Assembly: GCA_002715785.1 (NCBI GenBank)
Contig: PBAA01000018.1
Coordinates: forward strand, 44,612 to 54,336
Direction of reading: 5' to 3'
DNA length: 9,725 nucleotides
Source: Gammaproteobacteria bacterium
GTDB lineage: Bacteria; Pseudomonadota; Gammaproteobacteria; Pseudomonadales; Azotimanducaceae
The notes under the pieces were generated by a model that saw nothing but the letters and a program-made list of their open reading frames with translations, did no database searches and had not been told where the DNA came from. Position numbers and translations under genes: made by a program. Each line of letters starts with the position of its first letter. The stretch's first letter is position 1. Positions 1 to 5,944 of the stretch are shown piece after piece.

Positions 1-1048
1 GGGTTGGGGTTATTCGGTTCAAAGCGATGGTGGGAGTAACCGTTTTTAGGGTAGTCATCGCTTTGACATTGGATTTCGACAAGGGCCCCAACAGTATTTG
101 AGCGCCATCCGCTTCAGCGCGAGACACAACGTCTGCCATCGCGTTTTCAGAAGTGTCATAAATTAGAATTTTCTGTCGTTGTTTTAACTCCCCTTGGTTA
201 GCAAGTTGCGTTGCCCAATACGCAGTCATGAGGCCATCTCGAATAGCCCTAGAGGGTTCGGCAAGTGGTCCGCTTTGAGGCAAGAGAAGCGCCATAGTCG
301 TCGGTTCATTGGGCCGTAATGAAATTTCTGATGGGGGGTGATTTTTCGCTAGGTGAGTGGGATTTTCAGCCTGCCAGATATCCCATCCTCTCTGCTGCAG
401 GGTAGGCGTTAATGGCCCGAGGAATTTCGTAGCTAGATCCCACCAAGCGAATTCTTCCTCCGTATCAGAATTCTTGGCAAGAGTGTTTGTGTACCCTAGT
501 GGTAGTTTCTTTATTGAAGACCAAATTCGCTCCACAAGTTGTTCTTTGCTGACACTTGAGTAGGTGCTGAGTCTTATCAGATTTTTTATGGCGTTGACGT
601 GATCTTCCATTGAGATGCAGACGCGTATCGCCAACTCCAACCACGAGATTTCTTGGGCGAGAGTTGTAGGGGCAAGGGCTTCCAGTCGGTCTAATAGACT
701 GTGTTTGCGGTGTTGAGTCGCTTCCCTGTAGTCCAACTCTAAGTCGATGAGCTCGACTTCGAAGCGATCAGACCGACTCAGACGACTAAAAAGAGTGGGA
801 TCATTTTTGATTCGAGCAATAATGGATTTTGTTTGTTGGGATCCATTCTGAGTCGACAAAAGCGTGGCTGCGTTGTAAAAAATTTCTGCGGTCTCACTCG
901 AACTCGCGTTCTTTGCAGCTCGTCGAATCTGCAATTCTAGATTCGACGAAATGGGATGCTGAGAGTTCTGGACGATTTTAGGCGGTGTGATTTGACAGCC
1001 TGCGACTCCTAGAATGACTAACACGATTAGGCGAATAGGGAACGTCAT
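1..1048 (-). CDS. lpoA: LpoA, outer-membrane lipoprotein activator of PBP1a (N-terminal part, cut by window edge)
   Basis: I translated the minus strand from the ATG at 1048-1046; it stays open for 349 codons to the left edge. Residues 1-18 are a lipoprotein signal: a basic start, a hydrophobic stretch (LIVLVILGVAGC) and a lipobox ending at Cys18, so the protein should be lipidated and sent to the outer membrane. Residues ~35-240 look helical, as in the TPR-like N-terminal domain of LpoA. From residue 252 the periplasmic-binding-protein-like domain begins with MALLLPQSGPLAEPSRAIRDG, followed by IYDTSE, GAQILLGPLSKSNV and TIALNR, all landmarks of the LpoA/YraM family. E. coli LpoA is about 680 residues, so roughly half is seen. 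The family stimulates the bifunctional synthase PBP1a. I see no Shine-Dalgarno sequence before the ATG (upstream is pyrimidine-rich), so the exact start is less sure than the identity. Confidence 0.9.
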   Translation of the reverse strand, partial: MTFPIRLIVLVILGVAGCQITPPKIVQNSQHPISSNLELQIRRAAKNASSSETAEIFYNAATLLSTQNGSQQTKSIIARIKNDPTLFSRLSRSDRFEVELIDLELDYREATQHRKHSLLDRLEALAPTTLAQEISWLELAIRVCISMEDHVNAIKNLIRLSTYSSVSKEQLVERIWSSIKKLPLGYTNTLAKNSDTEEEFAWWDLATKFLGPLTPTLQQRGWDIWQAENPTHLAKNHPPSEISLRPNEPTTMALLLPQSGPLAEPSRAIRDGLMTAYWATQLANQGELKQRQKILIYDTSENAMADVVSRAEADGAQILLGPLSKSNVKAMTTLKTVTPTIALNRITPT

Positions 1049-1064
1049 GAGAGAAGGGTATGGA

Positions 1065-1886
1065 ATGGTATATGTCGTCGCGACCCCAATCGGGAATCTC
1101 CACGACGTGAGCGAGCGAGCGATATCAGTTTTAGCGAATGTCGACATCATTGCGTGTGAAGATACTAGACGATGTCGCAAGCTTTTGACCGCCTTCAACA
1201 TTCAAGCGACGAACCTTATCTCCCTGCATGATCACAACGAGGAGAAGATGACCGCGCGTGTAATTGATTTAATTGGTGAAGGTAATGACGTTGCCCTTGT
1301 GTCTGACGCTGGTACACCGCTCATTTGTGATCCAGGTTTCGACCTAATACGAGCACTGTGGAAACAAAATCTCCGCGTTGTCCCTATCCCGGGACCTTCC
1401 GCAATTACGACGATTTTGTCCGTAGCGCCGATTCCCACGCACGACTTTAGGTTCGTAGGATTTATCCCTGCTCGAGTGGGCGCGCGTAAGGCCCGATTAA
1501 AGCAACTGTTGATCGATGGCAGCCCAATACTGTTCTTTGAGACGGCTCGGAGACTATCGAGTACGTTGGAAGCCCTATGCCAACTCGAAGCTAATGAACG
1601 ACAAATTATAGTGGCGCGTGAACTTACGAAAATTCATGAAAGCCTCTATTTCGGTAGTGTCGAAGACGTCCGTAATGAAATAGCGATGAAGGATCGGGTT
1701 CGTGGCGAGATCGTTTGTTTTCTTGGTGGGGCTGCCAAGGCGGTCGCGACAAATGTTGATTCGATGCTCCAAATTCTATTGGCCGAACTCGCTCCTACTC
1801 AGGCAGCAAGGTTAGCCGCCAAGATAACTGGGGAGACGAGAGCGCGAGCTTATTCAAGAGCCCTGGTCCTAGCGAATGAGGGATAG
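1065..1886 (+). CDS. rsmI: RsmI, 16S rRNA (cytidine-1402-2'-O)-methyltransferase
   Basis: RsmI uses SAM to methylate the 2'-O of C1402 in 16S rRNA, the same nucleotide that RsmH modifies on the base. The protein opens with MVYVVATPIGNLHDVSERA, the family's N-terminal signature, followed by CEDTRRCRKLL, SLHDHNE, ALVSDAGTPLICDPG, VVPIPGPSAI and ARELTK, the tetrapyrrole-methylase fold. The C-terminal part (LLAELAPTQAARLAAKITG) matches the small helical domain. I chose the ATG at 1065 because homologues begin just before this motif and GAAGGG lies 6 nt upstream. ATGs at 1014 and 1047 are in frame, but they add unrelated residues and run into lpoA. From 1065 the protein has 273 residues, close to E. 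coli's 286. The usual YES(P/T)HR motif reads FETARR here. The gene is divergent from lpoA and followed by rnpB after about 12 nt. Confidence 0.95.
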   Translation: MVYVVATPIGNLHDVSERAISVLANVDIIACEDTRRCRKLLTAFNIQATNLISLHDHNEEKMTARVIDLIGEGNDVALVSDAGTPLICDPGFDLIRALWKQNLRVVPIPGPSAITTILSVAPIPTHDFRFVGFIPARVGARKARLKQLLIDGSPILFFETARRLSSTLEALCQLEANERQIIVARELTKIHESLYFGSVEDVRNEIAMKDRVRGEIVCFLGGAAKAVATNVDSMLQILLAELAPTQAARLAAKITGETRARAYSRALVLANEG

Positions 1887-1898
1887 TACGCTGTGCCG

Positions 1899-2246
1899 CG
1901 AGTTGGCCAGGCAATCGCTGGCAAGATTTTTTGTCAGAGGAAAGTCCGGGCTCCATAGGACAAGGTGCCAGGTAACGCCTGGGGGGCGTGAGCCCACGGA
2001 AAGTGCAGCAGAGAGTAGACCGCCACACATTAATGCGTGGTAAGGGTGAAAGGGTGTGGTAAGAGCGCACCGCAGGCTTCTGGTAACAGACCTGGCTAGG
2101 TAAACCCCACCTGGAGCAAGGCTAAATAGAAATCCGTTCGCGTGGTCCGCGCGGGATTTGGGTAGGCTGCTAGAGACATTCGGTGACGAATGCCGTAGAG
2201 GAATGATTGCCCAAGACAGAACCCGGCTTACAGGCTGACTCAATCC
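1899..2246 (+). ncRNA. rnpB: RNase P RNA, bacterial class A
   Basis: This is the catalytic RNA that trims the 5' leader of tRNA precursors. P1 pairs 1900-1908 with 2233-2241, with two wobbles. The universal P4 strands are visible: GAGGAAAGTCCGGGCTCC near 1937-1954 and GACAGAACCCGGCTTA near 2215-2230. Also conserved are GGTGCCAGGTAACGCC, the AAGGGTGAAAGGGTG/GGTAAGAGCGCACCGC core (about 2041-2072) and CTGGAGCAAGGCTAAATAG. GGGTAGGCTGC (about 2160-2170) holds the GGU that pairs with the tRNA CCA end. P14 is capped by a GTAA tetraloop (2083-2086) and P18 by GTGA (2183-2186), both GNRA type. P3 is a short hairpin (1918-1924 with 1931-1937). The total is near 350 nt against 377 in E. coli. It begins about a dozen bases after the rsmI stop. 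Ends are estimated from P1 and could shift by a few bases. No clear promoter or terminator of its own is visible. Confidence 0.96.
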
Positions 2247-2252
2247 TCTTGC

Positions 2253-2277
2253 TCGACGTAAGAATGATTGATGTCGA
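2253..2277 (+). other. Hairpin just downstream of rnpB
   Basis: TCGACGT (2253-2259) can pair with ATGTCGA (2271-2277) through one G-U pair, leaving an 11-nt loop. It lies about 7 nt past the rnpB 3' end, where a terminator or 3'-processing structure would be expected. No T-tract follows (the next bases are AGAATTAAGG), so it is not a canonical intrinsic terminator. It could be chance. Confidence 0.25.
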
Positions 2278-2335
2278 AGAATTAAGGCTGAAAGTTAAAG
2301 TACTTTCGAGGAAAAGGCTTTTATCGGTTATTTAT

Positions 2336-2364
2336 AATCGATATACCTACTTCGGTGATCGATT
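2336..2364. other. Inverted repeat upstream of mraZ promoter
   Basis: AATCGAT (2336-2342) is the exact reverse complement of ATCGATT (2358-2364). Inside it, ACC (2345-2347) can pair with GGT (2354-2356), giving a bulged hairpin with a TACTTC loop. The left arm overlaps a perfect TATAAT at 2333-2338. It may be an RNA structure or an operator. No T-run follows, so a terminator is unlikely. Confidence 0.3.
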
Positions 2365-2424
2365 TATGATCCCGTGAGATTAGAAATTTTCCTTAATTAT
2401 CTAAGGGTTAGGTGTAAATGATCC

Positions 2425-2453
2425 TTGACAAAGTTAACGTCCAAACCTAGGGT
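2425..2453 (+). promoter_or_regulatory. Candidate sigma70 promoter of the mraZ-murD transcription unit
   Basis: A perfect -35 hexamer, TTGACA (2425-2430), is followed after exactly 17 bp by TAGGGT (2448-2453), a weak -10 that matches three of six consensus positions. Transcription would start near 2460 and give a leader of about 85 nt before the mraZ ATG. The position, just before the MraZ-box-like repeats, fits an MraZ-controlled cluster promoter. The weak -10 keeps this tentative. Confidence 0.5.
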
Positions 2454-2464
2454 CGGGCTTTCTG

Positions 2465-2499
2465 TGGCAAAAAATGGGGATATCAGGTTAAAGGTGGGT
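2465..2499 (+). promoter_or_regulatory. Candidate MraZ operator: pentamers in 10-bp register
   Basis: MraZ of E. coli binds direct TGGGN repeats separated by 5 nt upstream of its own gene. Here two perfect copies, TGGGG (2475-2479) and TGGGT (2495-2499), lie exactly 20 bp apart. The two remaining register positions hold degenerate copies: TGGCA (2465-2469) and AGGTT (2485-2489). Four pentamers on a strict 10-bp period would be on one face of the helix, as suits an oligomeric MraZ. The site lies just past the predicted transcription start and 46-80 nt before the mraZ ATG, so autorepression is the likely outcome. Confidence 0.6.
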
Positions 2500-2544
2500 T
2501 TATTACCGTCGTAGGTACAAACTTAGATCTGAAGACTCAACTTT

Positions 2545-3003
2545 ATGTTTCGAGGTATCGCGAGCGTAACAATGGATTCCCGCGGACGCATGGCGCTGCC
2601 CACACGATTTCGCGAGGAAGCTGAGGAGCGTACGGAAAATCGTCTGGTTGCAACGATTGATACCAATGAACAGTGCTTGCTCCTTTATTCGCTAAGAGAT
2701 TGGGAAGACGTACAGCGCCGACTCGAGGCGCTTTCGAACATTGGTACGTCCGCGCGACTGTTGCAAAGGCTTTTGATTGGGCATGCAACTGACGTGGAAA
2801 TGGACGTCCAAGGGCGGGTTCTCCTACCACCGATGCTTCGGGAATATGGGGAATTGGAGAAGAAAATAGTGCTCATGGGCCAAACCAATAAACTCGAGAT
2901 ATGGAGTGAACACATCTGGAGAAATCGAAGAGAAGAATGGCTAACGGCGACGCGCGAAAGCGCTTTCGGTGATTTAAGCGATTTGGATGGGTTGTCCGTT
3001 TAG
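2545..3003 (+). CDS. mraZ: MraZ, dcw-cluster transcriptional regulator
   Basis: MraZ is a DNA-binding protein that in E. coli represses the promoter of its own division/wall cluster. It is normally the first gene of that cluster, as here. The 152-residue length is typical. It contains two SpoVT/AbrB-like swapped-hairpin domains, each marked by the family signature DxxGRxxLPxxxR: DSRGRMALPTRFR at residues 11-23 and DVQGRVLLPPMLR at about 88-100. The start MFRGIASVTMD aligns with the usual MFRG N-terminus, which fixes the ATG. The ribosome site is weak (TGAAGA at 2531-2536, 8 nt upstream). The stop is followed 13 nt later by rsmH. The candidate operator at 2465-2499 suggests autoregulation. Confidence 0.96.
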   Translation: MFRGIASVTMDSRGRMALPTRFREEAEERTENRLVATIDTNEQCLLLYSLRDWEDVQRRLEALSNIGTSARLLQRLLIGHATDVEMDVQGRVLLPPMLREYGELEKKIVLMGQTNKLEIWSEHIWRNRREEWLTATRESAFGDLSDLDGLSV

Positions 3004-3016
3004 AGACGTAACGAAG

Positions 3017-3925
3017 ATGCCGCAACACATGCCGGTGTTGCGTGATGACATGGTTAACGCTGTGATGACAGATCCGGATGGGACGTACCTCGATGCTACT
3101 TTTGGGCGAGGAGGGCACGCACGCGCGCTTTTGCGGCTGCTATCGTCTAAAGCTTCGCTCGTCGCAATTGATCGTGATCCCGAGGCCTATCAAGCCGCCA
3201 TTGATTTGTCGCGAGAAGATTCGCGCGTGCACCCGAAACGGGGGATTTTCAGCGAATTAAGTTCGGTCCTTTCAGGCATGCCGCGCGATGCGTTTAGCGG
3301 TGTGATGATGGATGTAGGAGTTTCATCTCCTCAGCTCGATGATCCAGAGCGCGGATTTAGCTTTATGCGTAGCGGTCCCCTGGACATGCGAATGGATCCA
3401 GACAGTGGAGAGAGTGCCGCTTCCTGGCTTAACCGAGTAGAGCTACCAGATCTTGTCAAGGTATTGCGCACATTGGGTGACGAAAAGAATGCGCGCGCTA
3501 TTGCGATATCCATCATAAAAAAAAGGCCGCTGCACACCACCACTGAGTTGGTTACCGCTATTAACGGCGCCAGGTCGAAGCGCGATCCACGAAAGCATTC
3601 TGCTACCAGAGTATTTCAAGCTGTTCGAATGCATATCAATGACGAACTCTCCGAATTAACTCGAGGCATTGATGCTGGATTTCAGCATCTGGCAGATGGT
3701 GGACGAATAGGAATTTTGACGTTTCACAGCATAGAACACGCCGTCGTACGCAAGAAATTTCGGGATCTTGTAAGTCCATTCGTTCCACGACGTTTGCCGG
3801 TGCGTGGCACTTCTCCAGGGCGCGCGACGTATGTGGTTAAGGCGAAACACCCGGATTCGAGCGAAGCGAATATCAACCCGAGGTCTCGAAGTGCCTTGTT
3901 ACAGGTAATCGAACGAATTGAATAA
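3017..3925 (+). CDS. rsmH: RsmH (MraW), 16S rRNA (cytosine-1402-N4)-methyltransferase
   Basis: RsmH methylates N4 of C1402 in 16S rRNA, making m4Cm together with RsmI, whose gene lies just upstream. Seen in the sequence are the SAM-binding motif DATFGRGGH (residues 26-34, usually DGTFGRGGH), VAIDRDP (49-55), the family hallmark DVGVSSPQLD (99-108) followed by RGFSFMRSGPLDMRMD, then ATRVFQAVRMHINDEL and TFHSIE (235-240, usually SFHSLE). The C-terminus NPRSRSALLQVIERIE is also typical. I chose the ATG at 3017, which gives MPQHMPVLRDDMV and 302 residues (E. coli 313). An in-frame upstream start at 2987 overlaps mraZ and adds ten residues with no family resemblance. ftsL begins inside the last codons of this gene, an 8-nt overlap, so the two are probably translationally coupled. 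Confidence 0.95.
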   Translation: MPQHMPVLRDDMVNAVMTDPDGTYLDATFGRGGHARALLRLLSSKASLVAIDRDPEAYQAAIDLSREDSRVHPKRGIFSELSSVLSGMPRDAFSGVMMDVGVSSPQLDDPERGFSFMRSGPLDMRMDPDSGESAASWLNRVELPDLVKVLRTLGDEKNARAIAISIIKKRPLHTTTELVTAINGARSKRDPRKHSATRVFQAVRMHINDELSELTRGIDAGFQHLADGGRIGILTFHSIEHAVVRKKFRDLVSPFVPRRLPVRGTSPGRATYVVKAKHPDSSEANINPRSRSALLQVIERIE

Positions 3926-4253
3926 CGCGATAGGGAAGCGTTTCAACGAACTCTCGTGGTTCTTTTTCGGAATTTTGGCTTTATTCGGTGTCGCAGCGAG
4001 TGGCGTCCAGGTTATCGGTGTGACCGGGGATCGGCGCGTGCTGTTCCACGAACTCACCCGTAACCAAGAAGCTCAAGACCGCCTGTTAGAGGAATACAGC
4101 CGTTTATTGTTGGAACGTGGCACTTTGGTGTCCTATCAAAATGTCGATCGCGTTGCGAAGAAGCACCTCAATATGCGTTTCCCTGAAAGGGTGACATCGG
4201 TTGTTCGCGGATCGAAACGGGAGTGGTTGGAACAAAAAGGGAAGGGCTTTTGA
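3918..4253 (+). CDS. ftsL: FtsL, cell division protein
   Basis: FtsL is a small bitopic inner-membrane protein. With FtsB and FtsQ it forms the divisome subcomplex that activates FtsW-FtsI septal peptidoglycan synthesis. The 111-residue product has a short cytoplasmic tail with KR residues, one membrane span (about residues 12-33, WFFFGILALFGVAASGVQVI) and a periplasmic heptad-like region (DRLLEEYSRLLLERGTL). It ends with the family's C-terminal pattern VDRVAKKHLNMRFPE, comparable to VERIATEKLQMQ in E. coli (121 residues). The start is TTG at 3918, overlapping the rsmH stop by 8 nt, with AGGTAA (3903-3908) as ribosome site 9 nt upstream. No ATG is available before the membrane span. The identification rests on position, architecture and this pattern, since the family is poorly conserved. 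Confidence 0.9.
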   Translation: MNNAIGKRFNELSWFFFGILALFGVAASGVQVIGVTGDRRVLFHELTRNQEAQDRLLEEYSRLLLERGTLVSYQNVDRVAKKHLNMRFPERVTSVVRGSKREWLEQKGKGF

Positions 4254-5944
4254 CCCGTCAGCGGCATTTTGTATTGACAGGGGTATTTGCGCTTGCGTTA
4301 TTGGCATTGGTCGGGCGTTCTGGTTATTTGGCGGTGACCGAGCGCGAGTTTTTGCAGAATCAAGGGGAGGCTCGGGCTACCCGAATAGCGGAGATTCGTG
4401 CGCACCGTGGTGTTATTTCGGATCGCAATGGTGACCCACTAGCTGTGAGTACGCCGGTCGTGTCCGTGTGGACGGATCCAAGTATGGATAGTTTTGACGC
4501 TCGCGAATTAGCCTTGGTTGCAGAGGTCCTCGATCGTCCCGTTGCCGGACTCGTAAAGCGACTGGAGCAAAATCAGCAGGGTCGGTTCGTGTATCTGGCT
4601 CGTCGTGTCGATCCGGCAGTCGCGAGATCTTTAGTTGCACTGGCAATACCAGGGATTCGATTTAAGCACGAGTATCGTCGGTTTTACCCGTCAGGCGAGA
4701 TATCTGCTCACGTCGTCGGCACAACCGATATAGACGACCTGGGTCAAGAGGGTATTGAGCTTTCGATGGACCACGTTCTGAGAGGTGTGCCGGGTTCGAA
4801 ACGGATCCTTAGGGATCGACGTGGGCAACGCGTGAGAGATCTTGATTTTTTCGACGCTCCAGATTTTGGGGGCGATGTTGAGCTCAGTATTGATCTTCGT
4901 CTTCAATTTTTTGCATACAGGGAGCTTAAATCGGCCGTTGAACACAGTGGGGCAAGATCGGGTTCTGCCGTCATATTGGACGTTGAGAGCGGAGACGTAC
5001 TAGCCATGGTAAATCAACCCTCCTACAACCCTAATAGAGTTGGTGATCGTGATTTCGATGGCATGCGCAATCGTGCGATCACGGATCTTTATGAGCCAGG
5101 ATCTACGGTCAAGCCTCTGGCTATCTTGGCGGCGCTGGAGACTGGCAGTTATTTGTCGGACACAGTGATTGACACGACTCCCGGTTACTTGATGGTAGGC
5201 CAAAAATTGGTCGAAGATCCGGTGAATCGTGGTCGACTTACCTTAGCAGAAGTTCTCGCCAGGTCGAGCCAGGTGGGCATCACAAAAATAGCGCTCGGGC
5301 TCGAGGGATCTCATTTATACGATGTATTTCAACGATCGGGGTTATCTGCAATTCCATCCATAGGTCTGCCGGGAGAGGTCTCCGGCGTGCTGACCGATAG
5401 AGATATCGATAGTCCGATCGTTCGGGCGTCGCTCGCGTATGGATATGGCGTCACAGCTTCCGTAATTCAACTCGCACAAAGTTATCTGACAATTGCGTCG
5501 GGCGGTGTTCGGCGACAACTGAACCTCATACGAGGATTACCAAATACAGCGGACGAGAGGGTCTTCGAGGAAAGCTATGTGACGTCATTACTCCGCATGA
5601 TGGAGGGTGTTACCTCGACAAAAGGAACAGCACCGAAGGCCCGAATTCATGGTTTTGCGGTTGCCGGAAAGACCGGAACATCGCGAAAGATTACTTCGGG
5701 AAAATATGACGACACGCGGCATGTTGCGTTGTTTGCAGGCATCGCACCGTCCCGTGATCCGAAGGCGGTTGTTGTCGTGATAATTAACGAACCGCTAGGG
5801 GTCGGGGTAGGGGGAGGTGAGGTCGCGGCTCCCGTCTTCTCACGTATTTTGGCTAGGTCGTTGCGGATACTCGGCGTTGCGCCCGAAAAGATCGTAGGCA
5901 TGGGCGACGAAGGTAAGGACGAGGACTTTGGCCGTGCTGCTTAG
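4250..5944 (+). CDS. ftsI: FtsI (PBP3), septal peptidoglycan transpeptidase
   Basis: FtsI is the class B penicillin-binding protein that crosslinks peptidoglycan at the septum with FtsW. A membrane anchor (residues ~7-27) is followed by the PBP-dimer domain (RAHRGVISDRNGDPLAVSTP, RRFYPSGEISAHVVGTT) and the transpeptidase domain. Active-site motif 1 is EPGSTVKP, with nucleophile Ser285 and Lys288. Motif 3 is KTGT at 474-477. Motif 2 reads Ser339-Ser340-Gln341 where the family normally has SSN. I chose TTG at 4250: it forms a TTGA overlap with the ftsL stop, and AAGGGAAGGG (4237-4246) lies just upstream. A GTG at 4223 would add nine residues but has no usable ribosome site. The protein has 564 residues (E. 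coli 588). The C-terminal tail (KIVGMGDEGKDEDFGRAA) overlaps murE. Confidence 0.95.
   Translation: MTRQRHFVLTGVFALALLALVGRSGYLAVTEREFLQNQGEARATRIAEIRAHRGVISDRNGDPLAVSTPVVSVWTDPSMDSFDARELALVAEVLDRPVAGLVKRLEQNQQGRFVYLARRVDPAVARSLVALAIPGIRFKHEYRRFYPSGEISAHVVGTTDIDDLGQEGIELSMDHVLRGVPGSKRILRDRRGQRVRDLDFFDAPDFGGDVELSIDLRLQFFAYRELKSAVEHSGARSGSAVILDVESGDVLAMVNQPSYNPNRVGDRDFDGMRNRAITDLYEPGSTVKPLAILAALETGSYLSDTVIDTTPGYLMVGQKLVEDPVNRGRLTLAEVLARSSQVGITKIALGLEGSHLYDVFQRSGLSAIPSIGLPGEVSGVLTDRDIDSPIVRASLAYGYGVTASVIQLAQSYLTIASGGVRRQLNLIRGLPNTADERVFEESYVTSLLRMMEGVTSTKGTAPKARIHGFAVAGKTGTSRKITSGKYDDTRHVALFAGIAPSRDPKAVVVVIINEPLGVGVGGGEVAAPVFSRILARSLRILGVAPEKIVGMGDEGKDEDFGRAA

Larger units (their letters stand above)
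2247..2544. other. Regulatory spacer between rnpB and mraZ
   Basis: This stretch of about 300 bases holds no convincing gene. It is AT-rich in its middle part. It contains a hairpin just after rnpB, a perfect TATAAT hexamer at 2333-2338 without a matching -35, a 7-bp inverted repeat (2336-2364), the likely cluster promoter (2425-2453) and the MraZ-box-like array (2465-2499). A 37-codon ORF (2264-2377) is open but has no good ribosome site and looks like chance. Confidence 0.6.

Noticed and set aside
357..563. Plus-strand open frame of 68 codons
   Set aside because: It lies wholly antisense to lpoA, whose minus-strand translation shows clear family motifs across the same bases.
992..1015. Possible rsmI promoter TTGACA (992-997) with TAGAAT (1010-1015)
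   Set aside because: The 12-bp spacing is too short for sigma70, and the TTGACA arises from the codons around the conserved lipobox Cys of lpoA on the other strand.
1869..2243. Minus-strand open frames (124 and 91 codons) over rnpB
   Set aside because: They run antisense through a structured RNA with all class A RNase P landmarks; no protein family features are seen.
2391..2406. CCTTA/TAAGG stem with 6-nt loop as a terminator
   Set aside because: Only 5 bp, AT-rich, with no T-run after it on either strand; the next plus-strand bases are GGTTAGG.
2543..2915. Minus-strand open frames over mraZ
   Set aside because: Shadows of mraZ, which is full length with both signature motifs in the plus frame.
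2987..2989. ATG at 2987 as the rsmH start
   Set aside because: It overlaps mraZ and adds ten residues not resembling RsmH N-termini; ATG 3017 sits just before the conserved HxPVL segment.
4223..4225. GTG at 4223 as the ftsI start
   Set aside because: No ribosome site at useful spacing, and a longer overlap with ftsL; TTG at 4250 has a strong purine-rich site and the usual 4-nt stop/start overlap. It remains a possible alternative.
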